A stretch of 64,000 nucleotides of DNA from Caballeronia ptereochthonis (GTDB lineage Bacteria; Pseudomonadota; Gammaproteobacteria; Burkholderiales; Burkholderiaceae): contig NZ_FCOB02000007.1 in NCBI RefSeq assembly GCF_001545075.1, positions 1-64,000 on the forward strand. Direction: 5' to 3'. Below, piece by piece: positions 52,799-60,783 of the stretch. A program made the position numbers and the translations under genes. Position 1 is the first letter of the stretch; every line of letters begins with the position of its first letter. The notes below the pieces were generated by a model that had not been told where the DNA came from, searched no databases, and worked only from the letters and a program-made list of their open reading frames with translations.

Positions 52799-53683
52799 TC
52801 AGAACGATGGCGTGCCATACAGATCGGTACGCCGATGCAAGAAGTAGGGAAGCCGCTCACGGGTGCGCGCAATCTCCGCATGACTCAGCGATGCCGACAC
52901 GACGCCCGCGCCCGCCGCGCCGGAACGCCGCGCGAGGACCGCGCCGTCGGCGGCGATGACGCACGACTCGCCGAAATTGTCGATCCGCGCGTCATCGAGA
53001 AATTCATCGCCGGCCTTGTTCGCGCACAGCACGGCGAGGCCGTTCTCGCGCGCGTGAGTCCGCATCTCGCCGACGAAAAAGTCCATGTCGTCGCCGCCGC
53101 TGCCCGCCACCGGCACGATCACGAGGTCGGCGCCGGTTGCGCGCAGCGCCCGCCAGCATTCGGGAAAGCGGCGGTCGTAGCAGACCAGCACGCCGATGCG
53201 CCATGCGCCCACGCGCACCACGTGCAGCGCGGAGCCGGGCGTGAAGTGCGCGGGTTCGTCGAAGCCGGGCGGCGGTTCGCCGCCGACTGGCAGATGCAGC
53301 TTGCGCGCGATGGCGCCGCCGTCATCGCGCAGCGGCGCGCCGTTCGCGTCGAAGCCGAGCACGGCGTTGTGAAAGCAGCCGCTGGCGGGATCGTGTTCGT
53401 AGAACGGCACGACGAGCGCGGCGCCGCATTCCTTCGCGAGCGCCGCCCACCGATCGGCGAACGCGCCGTGCGCGGGTTGCGCCCACCCGCGATACCGTCC
53501 CGCCGGTGAGCCGGCGAAGTACGGCACGGTCACGAGTTCCGGCAACGCGATCAGACGCGCGCCGGCGTCGGCCGCGCGCCGCACTGCATCGAAGGCAAGG
53601 GCTTCGTTGCGGGCGAGATCGGTCGTGGATGGCGGCGACTGGATCGCCGCGACGCGGAGCACATCGCCCGAATCATCGATCAT
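52799..53683 (-). CDS. carbon-nitrogen hydrolase (nitrilase superfamily, N-carbamoyl amidase-like)
   Basis: This is a 294-residue nitrilase-fold enzyme. The catalytic triad is Glu in ALPELVTVPYF, Lys in ARKLHLP and Cys in VLVCYDRRFPE. The arrangement fits N-carbamoylputrescine or N-carbamoyl amino acid amidases. The ATG overlaps the ABC ATPase stop (ATGA), linking transport and hydrolysis. Together with the racemase and deaminase, it suggests breakdown of a ureide or hydantoin (inference). Confidence 0.9.
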   Translation of the reverse strand: MIDDSGDVLRVAAIQSPPSTTDLARNEALAFDAVRRAADAGARLIALPELVTVPYFAGSPAGRYRGWAQPAHGAFADRWAALAKECGAALVVPFYEHDPASGCFHNAVLGFDANGAPLRDDGGAIARKLHLPVGGEPPPGFDEPAHFTPGSALHVVRVGAWRIGVLVCYDRRFPECWRALRATGADLVIVPVAGSGGDDMDFFVGEMRTHARENGLAVLCANKAGDEFLDDARIDNFGESCVIAADGAVLARRSGAAGAGVVSASLSHAEIARTRERLPYFLHRRTDLYGTPSF

Positions 53684-54507
53684 GACTTGATGCGCTCCTG
53701 TTCGGCGAACGCGCGGTCGACTTCGTCGCGCAGCAAGTCGGTGAGCTGGTCGGCGAGCGCGTGGAACCGTGGGTTGCGGGAATCGCGCGGGCGTGGCAGA
53801 TCGACCGGAATGATGGTCTTGATGCGCCCCGGCCGCGCCGTGAATACGACGATGCGATCGGCGAGCGCAATGGCTTCGTCGATGTGATGCGTGACGAAGA
53901 TCATCGACACGCCAGCCTGCCGCCAGACCTGGATCAGAAAGTGCTGCATGCGTGCGCGCGTCTGCACATCGAGCGCGGCGAAGGGTTCGTCGAGCAGCAG
54001 GATCTCCGGCTTCAGCGCGAGCGCGCGCGCCACCGCGACGCGCTGGCGCATGCCGCCGGACAACTGATCCGGCCGCTTGTCGATGGCTTCCGACAATCCG
54101 ACGCGCTCCAGAATCTCCTCCGCGACGCGGCGACGGCGCTCCTTCGGCGCGTGCTGCATCTTGAGCCCGAAGGTGACGTTCTCGCCGACGGTCAGCCACG
54201 GAAACAGCGACGCTTCCTGAAACACGAGCCCGCGATCCGTGCCCGGCGCGTTCACTTCCGCGCCGCCGCAGACGATGCGGCCCTGAGTTGCCTGCTCCAG
54301 CCCGGCGATCAGAAAAAGCAGCGTGCTCTTGCCGCATCCGCTCGGACCGAGAAACACGACGAACTCGCCGCGCGCAACTTCCAGCTCGATGTCGCGCAAC
54401 GCGACGAACGGCTCACCCTGCGTCGGCCATATCTTCCCCACGGCACTGCACGTGACGAGCGCCGGCTGCGCGCGCGCTTCAACTGCGATGTTGGCTTGAT
54501 CGCTCAT
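53680..54507 (-). CDS. ABC transporter ATPase (nitrate/sulfonate/taurine type, SsuB/TauB-like)
   Basis: This is a 275-residue importer ATPase. Walker A is GPSGCGKSTLL, the Q-loop follows in VFQEASLFPW, the signature is LSGGMRQRVAVARAL, Walker B is ILLLDEPFAALD, and the switch His is in FVTHHIDEA. It pairs with the permease one base upstream and energises uptake at the inner membrane. Confidence 0.94.
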   Translation of the reverse strand: MSDQANIAVEARAQPALVTCSAVGKIWPTQGEPFVALRDIELEVARGEFVVFLGPSGCGKSTLLFLIAGLEQATQGRIVCGGAEVNAPGTDRGLVFQEASLFPWLTVGENVTFGLKMQHAPKERRRRVAEEILERVGLSEAIDKRPDQLSGGMRQRVAVARALALKPEILLLDEPFAALDVQTRARMQHFLIQVWRQAGVSMIFVTHHIDEAIALADRIVVFTARPGRIKTIIPVDLPRPRDSRNPRFHALADQLTDLLRDEVDRAFAEQERIKS

Positions 54508-54508
54508 G

Positions 54509-55423
54509 TCATTTCCTCAGTCCGCTTTCCGGCACCCAGAACAGCACCTTGCGCTGGACGATGCGCAGCAGATAGTCGAACGCGAATCCCAGCACGCCGA
54601 TCAGCGTCATCGTGAAGAATGAAAGGCTTGCGTTGAATGTATTGCGCGAGAGCATGACGACCTGGCCGAGCCCGCTGCCGACGCCGGTCGCTTCCGCGAT
54701 CAGCACGACCATCCACGCGCCGAACAGGTTCATACGCAACACCATGAAGAGCGAAGGCAGGATGGCCGGCAGGATCACGTGCCGGAAGGTTTGCGCGCGC
54801 GTTGCGCCCATCACCGCAGCGACGTTCAGATGCGTCCGGCTCACGCTGTCGATCTGTCCGATGGTCGAGACGGTCATCACGAAGAAGAGCGAGATGAAGA
54901 CCATGAACACCGCGGGCCCGTTGCCGATGCCGAACACGAAGATCGCGACCGGCAACCAGGCGATCGGGGAAATCGGCGCGAGCAGCGTGATGGTCGGCAG
55001 CGTGAGGTTGCCAAACAGCCGGAAATAGCGGATCGCGACGCCCATCGCCACGGCGCAGACGAAGCCGAGCGTGAGGCCGGCAAGCACGCGCAGCGTCGTC
55101 GCGACAATGGTCATGGCAAGCGCGCCGAATGCCGTTCCGCTCGACTGCTCGCCGATCACGTCGCTCGGCAGGAAGTACTGCGCCTGCGAGCCGAAGTTGC
55201 GCAGAAAGATATGCGGCGGCGGCAGTAGCAACGGATCGGCCCAATGGAGCGCCCACGCGGCTTCCCAGACGCCGATGAAGCACGCGAGCGACGCAATGCC
55301 CCATAACAGCGGCACGAGCCGGGCGGCCAGACACGACGCACGGCCGGCAGCGGCGCGGTCAGCCGCCTTCTTTTCGCCGCTGCGCCTGAGCACGGAGGTA
55401 GCGATTCCCATGGGGCTGCTCAT
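54509..55423 (-). CDS. ABC transporter permease (SsuC/TauC-like)
   Basis: This is a 304-residue permease with about six membrane segments and the EAA-type loop HLNVAAVMGATRAQTFRHVI, which docks the ATPase. The N-terminus is basic. The ATG overlaps the binding-protein stop (ATGA). The single permease gene implies a homodimer, as in the taurine/sulfonate family. Confidence 0.92.
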   Translation of the reverse strand: MSSPMGIATSVLRRSGEKKAADRAAAGRASCLAARLVPLLWGIASLACFIGVWEAAWALHWADPLLLPPPHIFLRNFGSQAQYFLPSDVIGEQSSGTAFGALAMTIVATTLRVLAGLTLGFVCAVAMGVAIRYFRLFGNLTLPTITLLAPISPIAWLPVAIFVFGIGNGPAVFMVFISLFFVMTVSTIGQIDSVSRTHLNVAAVMGATRAQTFRHVILPAILPSLFMVLRMNLFGAWMVVLIAEATGVGSGLGQVVMLSRNTFNASLSFFTMTLIGVLGFAFDYLLRIVQRKVLFWVPESGLRK

Positions 55424-56481
55424 GCGGACTTGCGCTGCAACTGGCCGTACAGGTCCGCGTTTTCCTTGATGACTTCGGTGAGCGGTCCCCAGTCGAACAT
55501 CTCCTTGCCCGGCAGCTTCTTGATATAGCGCAGCTCCTTCAGGTTCTGGGCGCGCCCGAGGATGAACGCCTCGTTGGCGCGCTGGTCGATCATCGGCGGC
55601 TGCTTGGTTGCGGCGTCGAGCGTGGCGTCATAGCTCGTCTTGAAGTACTTGCCGACCGTGTCCTTCACCGCCGCCGCGCGGTCCTGCTCTTCCTGATGCT
55701 GCGCGACCATCATTGCCTTGATGAGCGCCTTCACCGCGTCGCGGTTATCGTGCAGCAGTTTTTCGCGCACTGCGAGCACGCAATCCGAATAGTTCGCGCC
55801 GTAGACATCGACGCCGTTCGACAGCATCACCGAGCCGGGGCGCGACTTGAGCGCCTGCGTCGCGTACGGCTCGATGTGACACATCGCGTCGATATTGCCG
55901 GCGATGAACGCTTGCGCCAGTTCCGGCGACGTGCCGAAGTAGCGCACCTTGACGTCCTTGAAGCTCAGACCCGCCTTCTTCAGATAGTCGTACGGCAGCA
56001 TTTCGAGCGTGTCCGCCTGAAAGGTGCCGATGGTCTTGCCGCGCAACTGCTCCGCCGATGTGATGCCGGGCTGCGCCGCGATCACGCAGCCCTGCACGCC
56101 GGAACCGGCGACCACCTTGATCGGCGCGCCGGCGTCGTAGAGCGTCATGAAGTTGGTGTAGGGCACGACGCTCACGTCGACCACGCCCGCGCCGAACAAC
56201 GCCGCGATATCCGCGTTAGTCGGCGTCGTGACGAAATCCAGCGCGACGCCCTGGGCCAGATTGCGCTCCTTCACGAGGAAGAACGGGCAGTTGCAGAGGC
56301 CCGTGCCGTGCGTCGCCTTGAGCGTGACCGAGCCGGCCGCCGCGGCGTCGGTCAGCCATGCGCCGCCGAGCATCGCACCGCCGGCAAGGCAGGCGCCGCG
56401 TGCGAGAAAGTCGCGTCGGCCGTGGCCGAGCGCGCTCAGGTGCAGGGATGCCGCGTTTCCATCGATGAATTTCCTGAACAT
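55420..56481 (-). CDS. ABC substrate-binding protein with twin-arginine signal (NMT1/SsuA type)
   Basis: This is a 353-residue binding protein. The signal carries a twin-arginine motif, GRRDFLARGACLAGG, so export through Tat is predicted. The mature domain starts SVTLKATHGTGLCNCPFFLV, with an unusual CNC pair near the ligand site. Later blocks are GVVDVSVVPYTNF and PELAQAFIAGNIDAMC. The start at 56481 is chosen at MFRKF. It is encoded just upstream of the permease. Confidence 0.9.
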   Translation of the reverse strand: MFRKFIDGNAASLHLSALGHGRRDFLARGACLAGGAMLGGAWLTDAAAAGSVTLKATHGTGLCNCPFFLVKERNLAQGVALDFVTTPTNADIAALFGAGVVDVSVVPYTNFMTLYDAGAPIKVVAGSGVQGCVIAAQPGITSAEQLRGKTIGTFQADTLEMLPYDYLKKAGLSFKDVKVRYFGTSPELAQAFIAGNIDAMCHIEPYATQALKSRPGSVMLSNGVDVYGANYSDCVLAVREKLLHDNRDAVKALIKAMMVAQHQEEQDRAAAVKDTVGKYFKTSYDATLDAATKQPPMIDQRANEAFILGRAQNLKELRYIKKLPGKEMFDWGPLTEVIKENADLYGQLQRKSA

Positions 56482-56515
56482 CGTGTGAGTCCCCGTCAGA
56501 AGGAAAGAAGGCGTT

Positions 56516-57409
56516 TCATTGGCTCGACGCCGCATGGCGGTGATCAAGCAGTTCGTCGAGCAGATCGAATGCGAAGATGTCCGCGAGACGCGAGGTCATG
56601 CGCATGCGCCCGAGCGCTTCGAGCGCCGGCGCGCGCGCGAGCACGCTTTGGGCGAACGGGCGAATGTCGACGGCGGGCGGCTGCCTGGCGATGCCGGCCA
56701 TCAGTTCGTCGTGCGAGAACGCCGGCCAGCGATGCGCGCTCGCACGGGCCGCGGCCCGTGGATCGCGCTGGATGAGCGCCTGCGCGTCGAGCATGCAGGT
56801 GAGCACCTCGCGCACGACATCCGGCCGCTTGGCAAGAAAGCTCGCTCGCGCGACGAGTACGGTGTCCGGATATTCGCCGTGCCAGGCTTCGAGGCCGTCG
56901 CACAGCACGTCGAAGCCCTGCGCCTGAAGTCGCGAGATCCACGGTTCCACGACGGTCAGCGCGGCGATGCGGCCCGTGCGCAGATCGCTGACGGCGTCGC
57001 CGAGCGTAGGGAAGCGAACGCACTCGACCTCGTCCATGCCGACGCCGTGAATGTGCAGCGCATCGAAGAGAAGGGCCTCCATCGGGTCGTCGGCGAAGGT
57101 ACCGACGCGCTGCCCGCGCAAGCGGCTCACGTCCAGGCCGGCTTGCCCGACGAGCGCCATGCCGAGCTTGCCGCTGCCGCCGACGATGCGCAGCGGATCG
57201 GGCAGCGCGTGATCGACGAGCGCCTGCGTGAAGCCCGTGGTGCCGATCGACGCCGCGCCGGTTCTCAGCAGTGCCGCCGTCGACTTGAATTCGGCGAGTT
57301 CCGGTGCTTCCGCCTGGATGCCGCGCGCCGCGAAGATGCCCGCGTCGATCGCGACGAAGAGCGGGAGATTGGAGAGCGCACTGCCGTGCGCCAGCAACAA
57401 CGTTCGCAT
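56516..57409 (-). CDS. second NMT1/ThiY-like binding-fold protein, without signal peptide
   Basis: This is a 297-residue protein with the same fold as the binding protein beside it (NLPLFVAIDAGIFAARGIQ, TVVEPWISRLQAQGF). It starts MRTLLLAHGSALSN, with no hydrophobic leader or twin-arginine motif. Upstream extension of the frame also lacks one. It is the first gene of the operon. If truly cytoplasmic it could be an enzyme or sensor built on a binding-protein fold, like yeast THI5, rather than a transport component. Confidence 0.8.
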   Translation of the reverse strand: MRTLLLAHGSALSNLPLFVAIDAGIFAARGIQAEAPELAEFKSTAALLRTGAASIGTTGFTQALVDHALPDPLRIVGGSGKLGMALVGQAGLDVSRLRGQRVGTFADDPMEALLFDALHIHGVGMDEVECVRFPTLGDAVSDLRTGRIAALTVVEPWISRLQAQGFDVLCDGLEAWHGEYPDTVLVARASFLAKRPDVVREVLTCMLDAQALIQRDPRAAARASAHRWPAFSHDELMAGIARQPPAVDIRPFAQSVLARAPALEALGRMRMTSRLADIFAFDLLDELLDHRHAASSQ

Positions 57410-57793
57410 CGTATTCCCGGTGGAGTGGGTCGGTAAGTCGTCGTGCAGCGCCGCGGAGCAATCGCCCGACTCTTTTAGCGAGGACCGTGCCACTTTTTGC
57501 ATACACACAAACGTGCGTTTATGGACGCCTGTGTTTACTGGGTTGCCGACTTCTCGATACAACAATTTGCGATTTTGTATACGACTTATGTCGGGTCGCC
57601 CGCATACCCCAAGCACCAGTCAAGGGTATCGATGCACCATGATCGGCGCTGTCGGCACCATGGAGGGGAGGGCGACATCTGTGGCAAATGGGCGGCAGGC
57701 AAACGGAACGGCTACATACAATCCTTATGGAATTCGTATGCAATCTGCGGGACAATTGGAGCAGAACGTCGTCGCACAACAAGGAAAGCCGTC
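57410..57793. promoter_or_regulatory. divergent control region with GTATAC-type palindromes
   Basis: This 384-base, relatively AT-rich gap separates the divergent binding-protein operon and the GntR gene. TTGTATACGA (57574-57583) contains the palindrome GTATAC, and CATAC (57715-57719) with GTATG (57736-57740) forms an inverted repeat 16 bases apart, near the GntR start. Both suit a GntR/FCD regulator. Confidence 0.45.
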
Positions 57794-58531
57794 ATGCCAA
57801 TAGCAAGGAAGCGCGGATCATCGAGCGAAGGGGAGCTGAAAGGCTCGTTCGACGGCGCACAGCGCGGCCCTATCTACGAACGTTTGATGAACGCCATCGC
57901 TGAGCACCGTCTCCACCCGGGGACCAAGCTCGCCGAGGACCGGCTCGCCGCCATTTTCGGTGTGAGCCGTACGGTTGTGCGCGCAGTTCTCCAACAGCTC
58001 TCGCATGAACTGGTGGTCACGATCGTGCCGAACCGCGGCGCATTCATCGCCAGTCCGACCGTCGAGGAAGCACGCGAGTTGTTCGAGGCAAGGCGTCAGA
58101 TAGAATTGCCAATCGTGGAGAAAGTGTGCCGCTCCGCCACGAAAAAGGACATTGCCCTGCTAAGAGCCCATGTGGCGCGTGAACAGGAAGCGCGCAAGCG
58201 CGACGATCGTCGCACCGCCGTGCGCCTGTCGGGCGAATTCCATGTGCTGCTGGCGCACTTGGGCGGCAACCGCTTCATCGAGCGCACGATGCGCGGCCTG
58301 CAAATGCTGACCTGTCTGACGATACTGCTGTACGACGCGCCGACCTCCCAGGCATGTCCGCACGACGAACACGGGTGCCTCATCGACGCGATCGAGGACG
58401 GCAGCGTCAAGCTCGCGCAAAAGCTGATGGTCGAACATCTGGCGCATATCGAGGCCAGCCTGCGACTTCATGCTCCGGAAGAAGAAGAGGACGATCTCGA
58501 AGCCATTCTGCTGCGCGGCGCGTCCTCATAA
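57794..58531 (+). CDS. GntR family regulator, FCD domain
   Basis: This is a 245-residue regulator. The winged helix (GPIYERLMNAIAEHRLHPG, DRLAAIFGVSRTVVRAVLQQL) is followed by an FCD ligand domain, with RRQIELPIVEK and the His-containing EFHVLLAHLGG and HDEHGCLIDAI segments. AAGGAAA precedes the ATG. Divergent placement makes it the likely controller of the nitrogen-compound operon. It overlaps the convergent deacetylase stop by six bases. Confidence 0.92.
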   Translation: MPIARKRGSSSEGELKGSFDGAQRGPIYERLMNAIAEHRLHPGTKLAEDRLAAIFGVSRTVVRAVLQQLSHELVVTIVPNRGAFIASPTVEEARELFEARRQIELPIVEKVCRSATKKDIALLRAHVAREQEARKRDDRRTAVRLSGEFHVLLAHLGGNRFIERTMRGLQMLTCLTILLYDAPTSQACPHDEHGCLIDAIEDGSVKLAQKLMVEHLAHIEASLRLHAPEEEEDDLEAILLRGASS

Positions 58532-59716
58532 CGAAATCGTGTTGGCGAGGCGGACGATGAAGTCCGCGCATGCGTCGAGCTGATCGAGCGCGACGGATTC
58601 ATCCGCCTTGTGGGCGTCGTCGATGGAACCCGGACCGCAGATTACCGTCGGCACGCCTGCCCGCGCGAACAGTCCGGCTTCGGTGCCATAGGCGACCTTG
58701 CGTACAGCGGTGTCGTCGCAGAGCGCGCGTACGAGTCGCGTGATGGCGGCCTCCTCGTCGACATCCAGCGCGACCGTTGTGCCGATTTTCTCGAAGTCGA
58801 TACGCGCCCCGGCCGCCACCGCACGCATCTGCGGTTCCAGCCGTTCTCGCGCGAAACGGGCGACGAGCTCGTAAAGATGCTCGGGGTCGTCGCCCGGCAA
58901 ATTGCGATACTCGAACTGAAATTCGCACTGCCCGGGGACCGTGTTCAGCGCATTGCCGCCCGAGATCAGTCCCGTCTGCGCGGTGGCGTACGGTACGGCA
59001 AAGGCGTCATCGAATGGGCCGTCGCGGCGCAAGGTGTCGGCGATTTCGCGGATGCGGCAGATGAGCTGCGCCGCGTATTCGATCGCGTTGACGCCGTGCG
59101 GCGCTAGCGATGAATGCGCTGCATGGCCCCGCACGCAGCATCGATAACCGTTGTTGCCCTTGTGCGCCACGACGGGGCGCATGTCCGTCGGCTCCCCGAC
59201 CACACACCCGCGCGGACGAATGCCGCGTTCCGCGAGTTCGGCGAGCAGCAGCGGCAAGCCGAGACAACCCACTTCCTCATCGAACGAAAACGCCAGGTGA
59301 AGCGGCTCGCGCAGCGGTCGCCGTGAAAGCAGCGGCACAAGGCCAAGCGCGACGCCAATAAATCCCTTCATGTCGCACGCGCCTCGCCCGTACAACCTTC
59401 CTGCGCGAACCACCGGATCGAACGGATCCAAGGACCATGCCTGACCCGCGACGGGCACGACGTCGGTGTGGCCCGAAAGCAGCACGCCGTTCGCGGTATC
59501 GCCATTTGCAGCGGGTAGCGTCGCAAAGAGGTTCGCCTTCGCGCCAGCCGCATCGCCGACCACGATCACATGTTCGACGCCGTGGTCCTTCAACCACATG
59601 CGCACGAAATCGATCAGCGCGAGATTGGATCGGCTGCTGGTGGTATCACAGCGAATCAGCGCGCGGATCAGATCGATATCGGCGCGCGCATTGGGGATCA
59701 GCGGGTTGAGACGCAT
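58526..59716 (-). CDS. acetylornithine deacetylase-like M20 peptidase (ArgE type)
   Basis: This is a 396-residue dinuclear zinc deacylase. LSGHTDVVPVAGQ, YGRGACDMKGF, FDEEVGCLG and VGEPTDMRPVVAHKG are the classic ArgE motifs, with HAAHSSLAPHGVNAI in the dimerisation lid. It would deacylate N-acetyl-ornithine or another N-acyl amino acid. It is separate from the main operon but converges on the GntR gene, so it may belong to the same pathway. Confidence 0.9.
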   Translation of the reverse strand: MRLNPLIPNARADIDLIRALIRCDTTSSRSNLALIDFVRMWLKDHGVEHVIVVGDAAGAKANLFATLPAANGDTANGVLLSGHTDVVPVAGQAWSLDPFDPVVRAGRLYGRGACDMKGFIGVALGLVPLLSRRPLREPLHLAFSFDEEVGCLGLPLLLAELAERGIRPRGCVVGEPTDMRPVVAHKGNNGYRCCVRGHAAHSSLAPHGVNAIEYAAQLICRIREIADTLRRDGPFDDAFAVPYATAQTGLISGGNALNTVPGQCEFQFEYRNLPGDDPEHLYELVARFARERLEPQMRAVAAGARIDFEKIGTTVALDVDEEAAITRLVRALCDDTAVRKVAYGTEAGLFARAGVPTVICGPGSIDDAHKADESVALDQLDACADFIVRLANTISL

Positions 59717-59881
59717 CGTTGATTTTCCACATGAGGGCGAACCGGGAAGCAAGCACGATCGGTGCCACAGTGCCTATCAGGAGAAGCGAAGGGCAGCCTA
59801 AGTGACTCTGTAATCGCGGTTTATCTTGCGTTTGCGTTCGTGAACGGCTTTGCTTATCGGGAGCGCCGCGCGGGAGGAGCT

Positions 59882-60004
59882 TTAGCAGTGCTCGTACGGG
59901 AAGTACTGCCTCAATAGCCCATTTGTATTCTCGTTCGAACCGCGCTGCCAGGGATGTTGCGGGTCGTAGAAATAGACGGCAATGTCAGTCGCAACAGTAA
60001 AAAG
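59882..60004 (-). pseudogene. IS30-family transposase C-terminal remnant
   Basis: A 40-codon fragment on the minus strand encodes [14 protein letters not shown] then [19 protein letters not shown], the unmistakable end of IS30 transposases, followed by a stop. Upstream sequence is unrelated, so the element is deeply truncated. Confidence 0.8.
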
Positions 60005-60038
60005 CTTGTGGCTGGCCGGGCACTGTCAACTTGCCAAC

Positions 60039-60213
60039 CTAGTGCTGCCCGACCGGACCGAAGGTCGATAAGAAAGCCTGGGTGCGCTTCGGGTCGCGAA
60101 AGCCTCGCATGCGCCGCTCGCGCTCCCGCGTGGGCTGATGACTGTTCTCCGCACGGTGGTGTTGGCTTTCGATGCTGGATAGCTGCGCAATTGATCTGTG
60201 ACGAGGGGATTCT
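60039..60213 (-). pseudogene. IS6-family transposase remnant with frameshift
   Basis: Two adjacent frames give VTDQLRSYPAS and then HHRAENSHQPTRERERRMRGF, both from the catalytic end of IS6-family transposases; a frameshift separates them. The fragment directly abuts the decayed cbbR start, so the insertion probably caused or followed that decay. Confidence 0.75.
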
Positions 60214-60244
60214 CGTCGAATAGCGCCGTCCTCGTCTCCGAGCT

Positions 60245-60442
60245 GATCTGCGGGAGTGTCACGCCTTCCGCTAAGAGATTCTGAATTGAGAGCAAAGAAA
60301 TCGTGAATGTACTTTAAGTATCGCGCTCGCATAAGCTTGGTGTCCATGAGGTCATCAGGACGGGAGGCAAACGATGACCAAGTTCGACAAAAGGCGGCGT
60401 AATCCCGGATGCAAAAAAGCGTTACGCCGCTGGCGGGCTCAG
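60245..60442 (+). repeat. decayed duplicate of the cbbR-rbcL control region
   Basis: This segment is clearly homologous to about 63510-63700. It keeps the first codons of cbbR on the minus strand (VTLPQI), the block GCATAAGCTTGGTGT, the ATGACCAAGT start of rbcL (at 60374 versus 63641) and AGCGTTACGCCGC further in. The spacing from cbbR start to rbcL ATG is nearly equal (about 118 versus 120 bases). The rbcL frame is broken, so no product is made, but regulator sites may remain. Confidence 0.8.
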
Positions 60443-60783
60443 ATGCATGCCATATCGCCTTCAAAGCTCATGGCCACGCGAGCGAACATGTTGGCGAAGC
60501 CAATATTAAGAATCGGAATGAACCGGGTTCTGGATCTGGCGAATGACTTGATGAATCAGAAAGCGGATTAGCAGGTTTCTAAAAAAAAATCTTTAGTGAA
60601 GCAACGCGGGGTTCGCATACCTGCAGCGAGTCGTCTTCGACTCCCTTTCGGTGAAAGGTCGCCGTTCCGTCTTCGATCGGTATTTCAGCAGCCCGCTGGT
60701 GCGTAGATATACAAACGAGATGTGCAAACGAAAGGGCGACGTACGGTATCGGATTACCGCAAGATCCCCCAACGGAGACGACT
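60443..60783. other. leader region of the oxalate/formate-type transporter
   Basis: About 340 bases between the relic and the transporter ATG. It contains an A9 tract (about 60580-60590) in an AT-rich patch but no recognised gene. A promoter for the transporter should lie here or in the relic. Confidence 0.4.
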
